64,000 bases of DNA. It comes from Symbiodinium natans (lineage: Eukaryota; Sar; Dinophyceae; Suessiales; Symbiodiniaceae). Every line of letters starts with the position of its first letter. Position 1 is the first letter of the stretch. Below the pieces are notes generated by a model. That model searched no databases, was not told the origin of the DNA, and saw only the letters and a program-made list of their open reading frames with translations. The position numbers and the translations under genes were made by a program. The stretch covers positions 314,501-378,500 of the forward strand of contig CAJNDS010000369.1 of assembly GCA_905221605.1 (NCBI GenBank), read 5' to 3'. Positions 44,485 to 53,600 of this stretch are shown here, piece after piece.

Positions 44485-47400
44485 GCGCTCTGCTTGCAAC
44501 TCTATAGCCCATACCCTACAGTTAGGGTTTAGGGTTTAGGGTTTAGGGTTTAGGGTTTAGGGTTTAGGGTTAGGGCTAACCCTAGAACCTAAATCCTCGA
44601 CCGTAAGCCCTCGACCCGCTAGACCCTGGACCTGAGAGGCACCGGCTTCCACTTGGGATGATTGTATAGGGTTTAGGGTTTAGGGTTTAGGGTTCGGGGT
44701 TTAGGGTTTAGGGTTTAGGGTTTAGGGTTTAGGGTTTAGGGTTTAGGGTTCAGGGTTGGCTCGGGAACAACATCCTCAAACCCTCAGAGGTAAAACCCTG
44801 ATGCCCGGACATCCCAGGATCAAGATCCAATACTGCGCCCGATGCCCCAGAGTGTGGGTCGATGGGCAGCTGTCCGAATTTGAGGGTTTAGGGTCTAGGG
44901 TTTACTGGTTCTAGGGTTCAGGGTTTAGGGTTTAGGGTTTAGGGTTTAGAGTCTAGGGTTTACAGGTTCTAGGGTTTAGGGCCGGGTAGGGTTCTGAACT
45001 GGGGTGGGGAAATCGAAGGTTGCGACGTCCCCTTCCCTGCAAAGCTTCCCATAGACACTCAACAGGCACTAGGGCATCGAGGGCGTGTACTCTAAACCCT
45101 ATAAAACTCTGAACCCTAAACCCTAAACCCTGAACCCCAAACCCCAAACCCCAAACCCCAAACCCCAAACCCCAAACCCCAAACCCTAAACCCTAAACCC
45201 TAAACCCTAAACCCTAAACCCTAAATTAAACCCTAAACCCTAAACCCTAAACCCTAAACCCTATACCCTATAAACCCTAAACCCTATAAACCCTAAACCC
45301 TATAAACCCTAAACCCTAAACCCTATAAACCCCGAGCGTCGAGCTCCGAGCGCCTTTTTTCGTGGCTTGCGCAGCCTTAAGTTGAGTCCTATGCTTGCGT
45401 GGGGATTGCGACAGGAAATCCTAGGGCCATGGGGTTGAGGGGTTTGGGGGATTAGGGGGTTGTAGGAGTTGTGGGGTTCTAGGGGTTTAGGGGTTTAGGG
45501 TTCGGGGGGTGTAGGTGTTTAGGGCTTATTGGGGTTTAGGCGAGGGGTTTGGGGTAGGGTCCCGCAAACCTGGCCCTCCACAGAATCTACAAGAAGGCCT
45601 GGAGAAGTACGGAATATGCGGACTTAGTGAGGGCCCCCTATGAGGACTCAGGACCCCTTATAAGAGGACTTAGGGCCCCCCATGTGCAGCAGTGAAAGGA
45701 ACATGGACCGTTTGCAAGAGGGGCTGCAGGGGCTTGGAGTGCACATTGGTGACATCGTGGCAACCTCAGGGATTCTCTGTAGTTTGGGAATCTACTAGCC
45801 CTGAAAACCCTAAACTCTACTTAAGCCATGAACCCTAACCCCCCCCCCCCCCCCATTTTGGGATTTTGGGAGGTGAAATGCAAGTGGCAGCTCAGAGCGG
45901 CCTGGCTGGCGCAGGCCACCCTCACATTTGAGGGTTTAGGGTTTAGGGTTCGTGTCGATGTAGGGTTCAGGGTTCCGGAAATGAAGGCATGACGCACTAC
46001 AAAGCATGGTTGTAGGACAGGGGTTTGGGTCACGGAAACGAAGGTAAGGCACTCTACGTCTTACAACCCTGGTTACGATCTTCACGATCGCCTGAAAGGG
46101 AGCAAAAATCGCCTCCACCCCGTCAACCCCCGAACCCTAGACCTTAAACCCCGTATGCACCCTGAGCCCCAAACCCTAAACCCTGAATTCCGTAGCCCCA
46201 AACCCTAAATCCTAAACTCCGTAGCCCTTAACCCAAAATCCGAAATTCCGCAGCCCTAAATCCTAAACCTTAAATTCCGTAGCCCTTATAAACCCAAAAC
46301 GGCACATTCCACAGCCATTTTGGCACAAGACTTTGGCTCGAGATGCCGGTTCGGCAGTTCGGCAGCCCGAGGTTGAAGCACTCTGGCTCAACTGCAGTCA
46401 TAGCGGCTGTCGGTTTCGAGGGTTCCCCTTTGCCCTGCGGTCTTCCTTCCCCTGCCCTCTTCTTCTGGGTGTTCGGGGTTCTTTCGGGGCGCTGTTGTTT
46501 TGTTGGGGGGTTTTGGGTTCTTCTTGGAGTTGCCGCTATCATGAGCCATGGATACGCTGCGTTTTTCAGTCTTATGTGGCTGTGAAGGGCTATGAATGTG
46601 GATGATTACTTGCGTGAAGTGGCCACCACAAGTACTCGTGATGTGACTGGAGAGGCTCAACTCTGCACGCCCTGCATGGTTTGCAGTTGGAGTCCATGTT
46701 GCTGCTCTCTGCAATATCCAGAGATACCGGGAACACCCTGCGTGACCTGTGGCTGGTATCCATGTCGCTGTTTTTCGGGTGGGCCAGAGATGGAAAGCGT
46801 CAACATGATGTGGCAGAATTTGCAGCCTTTATCTTGGGCAAGGCCCGCGTGCCGGCATTGGATGGCTCTTGGCAGGCACAAGGCAGCGACGGAACTGTGC
46901 ATGAGGTTTCTGATTTGACACAGCCTATTGTCTGCAGTTGCAGGATGGGGCAGCCAATCTTCAGGCCTGTGTTGATGCCTGGCACCAGCAATCGCTTGCA
47001 CATGCCCTTGTTTCTGCTACTGACATGGTTTGTTTCCAAGTGGGGCGCTTTCGTTACCACGAACGTTTCAGAAAGCGGATGCAGTCTTTGCATCTCTGTC
47101 ACGTGCGTATCCCACTCTTCAATGGACAGAATGCTTCAGTTCATTTTTGCAATTACCGAGTTGCTTCCCTGGTGATTCACTGTGGTGGCTCACCTCATGT
47201 AGGCCAGTACAGATCTGTGCTTCTTTCTGAGCGGGCAGTGTTTTTAGATACCTGGGGTAGTGAATCTAGCGTCTCTGAAGAGTTGCTTTGCGCGTCCGTT
47301 CTCACTGATGATGCTGTCAAAGCCAGTCCGATTCGTAAAGCTACTGTTCCCAGCACATACACAACAGTTGGTATCTTATCTTCTGTGTGCGTGCCTAGTT

Positions 47401-50002
47401 TTTGCTGTTTTCGGGCTGCTGTGTGGTTCGCCGCGGGGCTTCTTCTGCTGGCGCGTGCCCAGGGCCATGGAACAGCAGAGATGCAGCGGAAACTTCGAGA
47501 GTTTCTGAGGCCATCTTGCTCTTTCGTCCTTCTTGCTGTTCTTCTTCTCCTATGAAATATTCTTCCACTTCTGCAACACTGAGAACGCCGCCAAAGCAAG
47601 AATCTCTAGTTCTTTTTCACCTTCCTCGAGGTCAAAGACTTCAGGGTAGTTCTCAGCCTCCTTTCAAACATGGCTGTAGCACGGGCGGTAGCTGCTGTGG
47701 CTCGGATGCTGTGCTCTGCGTTCTTACGCTCTCGGAATCATGGCGAACTGCCCCATTTGCATGTCTCTTGTCTTCCCTGGATCCACCTTTTCGTATGTTC
47801 AATGCCTGCGGTGCGCTGCCACACTGGTTCCTTTGAAGCGGCGATGGAGGAGCCCGCTACCCCTCTTTGGCCCGTCCACTTGCTTTTTTGGCTGGCTGTG
47901 CACTGCGTGTCGCGAGGAGTTGGACCAAATGTTTCCAGGGCCTAAATACCGAGTTCTATGTTGGAACTGCCAACGTTGGGTGCGCATCTCTGTCTAGCTG
48001 TTTGCCGCGCTTGTTTATGCCGCTTTGCATTTCCAGGTGTATGCCATGTTGGACCGGAAACGTTTCTTGGTCTTCTGCGTGCCAAGAGTTGTTGCTTCAT
48101 GGCGTTGTAGCATGCAGTTTGACAGGTTGGCATTGCCCCGGCCACCGATTTGGACACACCCATTGGCGTGGGTCGTGGCCACTGCACTTATCGCATTATT
48201 CATCCACGCTATCCCTGTGTTGTGAAAACTCAGGTTTGCTTTAGTAGATGTGCCCTCAAGCGGGCAAGGCAGGACGGATGGCAACACAAAGCGTGAAGGT
48301 CTTGGAGTAGTACGATGTTGTCCAGCTCATTTGCTAATACTCGTAGTTGCGATTGGGATTCTCGCTTGTACAGTCTTGTACGCGTCATTGTCTGTTCCAT
48401 GTGGTTGTTCAATATCGTTCAGATGATTGCCGGACTTGGTGTGCGCTTTCTGACTTTCCTGCTTGAAGCGTGCTCAGCCGTGTCGCTGTGTGGCGTACGA
48501 TGTGGCATACAAAGCCTGAAGGTCTAAGAATCATGCAGTGTCGTCCGCAGCTCATTTGCTCATAGTTGCGCTTGTGACTCTGGGACATACTCACCTGGAC
48601 ATGGGTGCTATGGTCAACAACAGAAGTGCAGGACACAAATACCGGGCTCACACTGAACTCACATGCTCAGATGAGCGCGGTGCCTCGCAGGATATCATTA
48701 CATCGATCGCAACTGAATGACACCAAGTTGGTGCGTCGGACAGGAGGGTCAAGAAGGTCAAGAAGGGCAAGAAGGTCAAGAGCATCAAGAAGGTCAAGGC
48801 CGTCAAGAAGGTCAGGAGCGTCAAGAAGGTCAAAGGCATCAAGGGGCCGTCTTGACAAAGGATGGTCAACAGGGTCAAGAAGATCAAGAGCGTCAGGAAG
48901 TCAAGAGGGTCAAGAAGGTCAAGAGAGTCAAGAGGGTCAGGAGCGTGGAAAGCACCAAGAAGGACACGCGACTTACGGCCTCCCAGAGGCCGATACCGTC
49001 GTTCGTTCTGCTTGCCGCTCCCTCTTTCTCTTCTTCTTTCGATCTTCCTGACGTCTGAGTTGTTACTCGTTAATTCTGTTTGGGTCGCCCGCGTGTTCCT
49101 CTTGCGCTCTTGCCTTTTCTTTCGTGGGCGAGCCTCTGCCAGCCGTCGTGACCCACACCTCTCTTCTGGCGCCCACTATACCCTACAACCGAAACCCGAA
49201 AATCCTAAAAACCTAAAGCCCCAAAACCCTGTAACCTAAAAAACCCTAAAGCCCTAGAACCCTAGAACCCTAAACCCCCAAACCTTATCAACCCGATCCC
49301 CCCAAAACGGCCTCCCGGCCCAAAAAGCCCCTGAGCCGAAGACGGCTCCAGGAGCTGCTGTCGACCTTCGAGCAGGACGACCTCCTGACGGAGGTCCTCC
49401 AGGGCTTGGTTTAGAGCCTAAGGGTTGAAGGGTTGAAGGGTTAAGTTTTAAGGGTTTAGGGTTTAGGGTGTAGTGGTTTAAGGGTTTAAGGGTTTAAGCG
49501 TTGAAGGGTTTAGGGTTTAGGGTTTCGGTTTAAGGGTTTTTGAGTGTCTACGGGTCTAAGGGTTTCCGGGTGTTCAAGGATAAGGGACTAATTAGGGTGT
49601 AAGGGTCTATAAGGGTTTAAGGGTTTAAGGGTTTAAGGGTTTAAGGGTTTAAGGGTTTAAGGGTCGAAGGGTTTATAAGGGTTTTTGGGTTCGAGGGGTT
49701 AAGGGTTTAGGATTTATGATTGAAGGGTTACAGTTTTTAAACCCTAACCCTTAAACACCTCGAACCCAATCCCTAACAAAACCCTAACCCCTGCCAGTCC
49801 TGAACCCTAAATCCTAAATTGTAAACCCTAAATTCTAAAGCTCAACCCTCAACCCTCAAACCTCAACCCTCAACCCGCAACCCTCAACCCTCAACCCGCA
49901 ACCCCCAACCCTCAACCCTCAACCCTGAACCCTAAACCCCTTCCCAGGTGGCCTTGGTTCCGAGCCTCAAGGTCTCAGGGGTCTTTGAAGTGACTTGCGA
50001 CG
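44447..50002 (+). CDS. Rdx-family (selenoprotein W-like) protein, Cys form
   Basis: Thioredoxin-like Rdx protein, possibly a thiol redox factor. Seen: exon 44447-44484 (MSDASSKPKMLGV, GC donor) joins 44818 on (IKIQYCARC), placing a CxxC motif after the first beta strand as in the family, where some members have Cys-x-x-Sec. Exon 49342-49393 (RLQELLSTFEQDDLLTE) joins 49948-50002 (VALVPSLKVSGVFEVTCD) in phase 0, matching the helix and PS-x-x-SG-x-FEV core. The expected C-terminal part (WDRK...FPE...VRD) was not found, so the gene may be incomplete or the last exons diverged. The intron between 44855 and 49342 holds the spliced-leader retrocopy. Confidence 0.5.
44818..44855 (+). CDS. Rdx-like gene, CxxC exon
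   Basis: After ATCCCAG it reads IKIQYCARCPRVW and stays open to FEG. I-x-YC-x-x-C is the redox motif of the Rdx family. The 3' end is uncertain (44850-44883). Confidence 0.5.
45584..45798 (+). CDS. Two small candidate exons of unknown gene
   Basis: NLQEGLEKYGICG starts after CTCCACAG at 45584; a second segment from ATG 45703 reads MDRLQEGLQGLGVHIGDIVA and stops at 45798. The L-QEGL-x-x-x-G resemblance suggests a duplicated exon. They lie in the big Rdx-gene intron upstream of the retrocopy. Weak. Confidence 0.3.
46190..46316 (+). repeat. CCGTAGCC-containing units at about 29-31 bp spacing
   Basis: CCGTAGCC (or CCGCAGCC/CCACAGCC) occurs at 46190, 46219, 46248, 46278 and 46309, separated by degenerate CCCTAAA-like sequence. 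The last copy is the 5' part of the spliced-leader sequence itself. Confidence 0.6.
46308..46342 (+). other. Spliced-leader copy plus truncated leader relic
   Basis: Positions 46308-46329 match the 22-nt dinoflagellate leader at 19 of 22 bases (contains AGCCATTTTGGCACAAG). It is followed without gap by 46330-46342, ACTTTGGCTCGAG, matching the 3' 13 bases of the leader at 11 positions. The ATG of the following ORF comes next. A leader followed by a leader relic is the pattern left when trans-spliced mRNAs are reverse-transcribed, reintegrated and trans-spliced again. Confidence 0.75.
46343..47560 (+). pseudogene. Retroposed, frameshifted USP-like (peptidase C19) gene
   Basis: Begins at the ATG after the leader relic. 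Coding potential moves between frames: 46343-46585, 46592 on, about 46681-46950 (DGKRQHDVAEFAAFIL, like the Q-x-D-A-x-EF box of ubiquitin-specific proteases) and about 46938-47330 (SLVIHCGGSPHVGQYRS, like the His box, then TDDAVKAS). The catalytic Cys box was not recognised. No telomere-type repeat interrupts it, unlike host genes, which fits a processed cDNA origin. At least two frameshifts are needed, so it is probably dead. Similar USP-like domains occur in dinoflagellate retroelement-associated proteins. It lies in an intron of the Rdx-like gene, same strand. Confidence 0.6.
47740..47997 (+). pseudogene. Cys-rich segment after the USP-like domain
   Basis: Reads CPICMS, then CLRC, then FFGWLCTACREELD and YRVLCWNCQRW: four Cys pairs suggesting zinc ribbons or a RING-like unit. 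In the same retroposed block and probably its C-terminal part after another frameshift. Following sequence to about 48250 has no clear domain. Confidence 0.4.
48265..48600. repeat. Diverged direct duplication, about 220-bp offset
   Basis: ACAAAGCGTGAAGGTCT...GTCCAGCTCATTTGCTAATA near 48286-48338 recurs as ACAAAGCCTGAAGGTCT...GTCCGCAGCTCATTTGCTCA near 48509-48561. The two units are imperfect. No coding role seen. Confidence 0.45.
48738..48955 (+). repeat. GTCAAGAAG-type 9-bp minisatellite
   Basis: Units of GTCAAGAAG, GTCAAGAGG and GTCAGGAGC. One frame reads Lys/Val-rich (KKVKKGKKVKSIKKVKAVKK), the other frames Gln/Gly/Glu or Arg/Ser. The frame is not maintained, so simple repeat is the best call, though a basic tail is possible. 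Confidence 0.6.
49342..49393 (+). CDS. Rdx-like gene, helix exon
   Basis: RLQELLSTFEQDDLLTE from GCCGAAG to GAG/GTCCTC. L-x-QELLSTFE is typical of the helix following the CxxC strand. Confidence 0.55.
49948..50002 (+). CDS. Rdx-like gene, FEV exon
   Basis: VALVPSLKVSGVFEVTCD in phase 0 after TTCCCAG. PS-x-x-SG-x-FEV corresponds to the conserved P-S/G-x-G-x-FEV strand. Open to 50039 if the GT at 50003 is not used. Confidence 0.55.
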
Positions 50003-50066
50003 GTCGCACGGCACCTGGGGTGGCAAGCTGTCGGTCGGAGGGTTTAGGCTTAGGGGTTTAGGGTTG

Positions 50067-50118
50067 TTTAGGGTTGTTTAGGGTTGTTTAGGGTTGTTTA
50101 GGGTTGTTTAGCGTTGTT
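50067..50118. repeat. TTTAGGGTTG decamer array
   Basis: Five to six units of a 10-bp TTTAGGGTTG derivative directly downstream of an Rdx-like exon, passing into normal TTTAGGG. Confidence 0.85.
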
Positions 50119-50406
50119 TAGGGTTTAGGGTTTAGGGTTCAGGGTGGAGGGTTTAGGGTTTAGGGTTTAGGGTTTAGGGTTTAGGGTTTAGAGCTTGGGG
50201 GAGTCAAGGATTTAGGGGGGGGGGGGAGGGCTCATGGGATTGGTTGCGCTTGAATGGGCTTTGGGGCTTGTTGCTTGGACCCTTTCCTGCCATACCAACA
50301 TCAAGCGAGCCAGATAGCAACAGGAGCATTGCCTTGACACTGGTGGGTGATGTGCTTGATGTACTGGCCGCGCCGAAGCATTTTTGATCGAGGGCCCGTA
50401 GCGAGG

Positions 50407-50699
50407 ATGGAGTGCGAAGTTTGTGTTGTAGGCTTAGGCGTGTCGTCGTTGCCTCTGTTGAAGCTGCTGCAGCAGTCGGGCACCGACTTCCGCGTCGTCA
50501 GCAGTACTGCATTTGGCATTTGGGACAAGCTGACGGCCGCGGGTGAGAATTTTGACTTGGTGACCACAATCGAGTCCACGAACTATAGCTGGTGGGACTA
50601 TGACTACGACTTTCCCTTCTACACGGCCAAGTCATATCACGAGAAATTGCGGGCTGAATTAACCCCTGAACTGCTGGATCGGCTGATTCGCAAAGACGC
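50407..50699 (+). CDS. Monooxygenase-like gene, first exon
   Basis: Longest coding exon of the gene: GxGxxS Rossmann start, then FGIWDKLTAAGENFDLVTTI and WWDYDYDFPFYTAKSYHEKL. The ATG at 50407 places the Rossmann strand at residue 5 as usual; an in-frame ATG at 50350 exists upstream. Donor probably GTCTTG at 50700. Confidence 0.65.
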
Positions 50700-53600
50700 G
50701 TCTTGGCCTTGTTGTTGGAGGTTTTGTTTTTTGTTGAGGTGGTTTCGAACGGAGTGGAGTAGGAGTTTGGGGGGTTCAGGGCAAGGAGTCAGGGATGACA
50801 TTCCCGACGCCGAAGCTCCTCGGTTTAGGGCCCCAGGTGTAGAGTGTCCAGCGTTTCGCACAAGGATCCACACGCTCCCAAAGCCCAAACCCTTCACCTT
50901 TTGTGCCCCTACACCCTAACCTTAAACCCTAAACCCTAAACCCTAAACCCTCAACCCTAAACCCTAAACCCTAAACCCTAAACCCTAAACCCTGAACCCT
51001 GAACCCTAAACCCTAAACCCCAAACCCTAAACCCTGCGCCCTTACTTACCCTAAAAAACGCTAAACCCTAAACCCGAAACCCGGAACCCGAAACCCGAGA
51101 CCCTAAACCCTAAACTCTAAACCTTAAACCCTGACCTAAACCCTAAACCCGAAACCCTGAACCCCCCGACGACGAAAGCGTTGCACGCATGCCGAGGTGA
51201 CCTCGGTGGCAGAAGTAGGAGGTGCCTGCGCTGCACCAAAGTAGCCCTCCCTTGTTGCAGGATCCTTGAGTAGGGTTTAGGATTTAGGGTTAGTGGCAAT
51301 CATCCCCCTTTTTCGTGCATGAACCCGAAACCCTGACAAAGCACTGGCGAAAGTAGTTCGACATCAGCCCTCAACCCTTAACCCTAAACCTTAAACCCTA
51401 AACCCCTAAACCCCTAAACCCTAAACCCTAAACCCTAAACCCTAAACCCTAAACCCTAAACCCTAAACCCTAAACCCTAAACCCAAAAGCCGCGAGAAGG
51501 CGCCGAAGTCCCCCTTCAACCCATCATGGTATAGCGTGTCGAGGCCGCTACCAGGTCTGGAGCGGGGAGGAGCTGCTTGTAACTACAGCTTCCTTAAGGA
51601 CATGTTTTCTATGAGTGTCTGTTTTCTCGAAAAGCACAAAGGAGTCGTAGAACAATGTGTTTAGGGTTTAGCATTTGGGGTTTAGTGTTTAGGGTTTGGG
51701 GCTGGGGTTTAGTGTGTACTTAACCCAAGGGGATGTGAAATTCATGGTTGTTTCTCTGGTCCTAAGCGGGGTAGAGGTAACTTGCTCCAAGCTGGTGCAC
51801 GCCATTGGCTTCGCGCCGGATGGCAATATCTTCTCGAACCTGCCGCTCGCGTGCTTTCTAAGGTTTGGGGCTTAGGGTGCTTTCTAAGAAGGAGATTTCC
51901 ATTCTGGGATGGTTCAGGATCTTTTGGGTTTTTGGGTTTAGGGTTTAGGGTTTACAGGGAGTTCATAGGGTGTAGAGGGCTTGGGGTTCAGGGGGTTTAT
52001 AGAACTTCAGGCTTACGGAGGTTTGGTTTTTTGGGGTCAAGTTCTCGGGGTTTGTGGTTAGGGTTTAGGGTGTGGGGGAACCCTACAATAACCCTTAACC
52101 CTCAACCCTAAACCCTAAACAATAAACCCTTAACCCTAAACAATAAGAAACCTTAGCCCAGAGGTCCACCATCGCCAATGCTGGCCGGGAGGGAGGCAAA
52201 CACTTCCTGATCTTTGGCCGCGCAGGTCGCAAATAGAAGTGCTTTGTTGAAGCTACATCCTAAACTCCAAGCCCCAAAACCCGAATCTGCATTAACCCCC
52301 GGACCCCATGGCTCAGAACGACCCTGGGCTCTGAATTGAGAAGCCAGAACCCCTGAACCCAAAATGCGACATCCTATAGACCTTGCCCTGAAAATCGGAC
52401 ATCAAGGCTTCAGCGACACGACGAACCTGTACATTTCCCGGCTGATCTATGCGGGGCATCGGGTCACCCTGGCCTGCAGACACTTCCATGTGGTGGACAA
52501 GACCCCCGGCGGTTAGGGTGTAGGGTTTAGGGTTTAGGGTTTAGGGTTTAGGGTTTAGGGTTTAGGGTTTAGGGTGTGTAGGGTTTAGGGTCTAGGGTTC
52601 CGGCGTCGGGGTTTTGGGTTTAGGGTTTAGGGTTTAGGGATGAATTTCGCCTTACTCGGTTCAAGAGGATCTTGTTTCGGAGTTTGTTGCCACCAAAATC
52701 TCAAGGGCCAGCTGGTAGAACGACCTCGCGAAAGGATCGGCATCACGCATGGCAACGTTGGCGGCCCTTTCGACCAGTATGAGCCGATGCAGCACTGGAC
52801 AGGGAGCGGGACGGTGTCCCGCGGCTGCATGTTCGAACCCTAAACCCGAAAACCTAAACACTGAATCCTGAACCCTAAACTTCCTAAACCAAGAAGCCGG
52901 ATGAACCCTTTGAAACATCCAGAGGTTTCTGCTTCAGCTCTCAAGACTTCGCGGGCATGCTTGGTCCGTAGAGACAGGGCGCTCGAAGAACTTCCCATTG
53001 TTCGGAAATGCTTCCACGAATGTTTGCGAGTAGGTTTCTCCTTTTCACCCCAACCTTAAACCCTAAACCCTAAACCCTAAACCCCAAACCCCAAGATCCT
53101 TGAACCGTTAGCGGCGCTCTATTCCACATTCTTGGTTTTTCCTTTTTGGTGAGTTTGAAGTTCCCTTCCAAGTCCCCCCACAAGTACGCCCCGAACAAAT
53201 GGTAAACCCTTAGCCCTAAACCCTAAGCTCTAAAGCCCCAAAGCCCGAAAGCCCTAAAGCACTAATCCCCTAAACCCTAAACCCTAAACCCTAAACCCTA
53301 AACCCTAAACCCTAAACCCTAAACCCTAAACCCTAAACCCTAAACCCTAAACCCTAAACCCTAAACCTTAATGCCCCCCTTTTTTGGGGGGGCCTAGGAA
53401 GCTTCGGAGGTAAGGGGATCCCAAGCCCTGAGCTGGCGAGGCCCAACGTCACCGGCATACTGGTCCCGCTGCCCATCAAGGGCGCGAGGTGCGAAGCCCA
53501 AACCCGGGGTTTAGGGTTTAGGGTTTAGGGTTTAGGGTTTAGGGTTTAGGGTTTAGGGTTTAGGGTTTAGGGTTTAGGGTTTAGGGTTCAAATCCGGAGC

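Noticed and set aside
48648-48887. Leu/Phe/Thr-rich minus-strand ORF
   Set aside because: It is the complement of the GTCAAGAAG minisatellite, so the apparent membrane-like pattern is an artefact of the repeat.
50301-50579. Minus-strand ORF over the monooxygenase first exon
   Set aside because: Antisense of a clear Rossmann-fold coding exon; no independent support.
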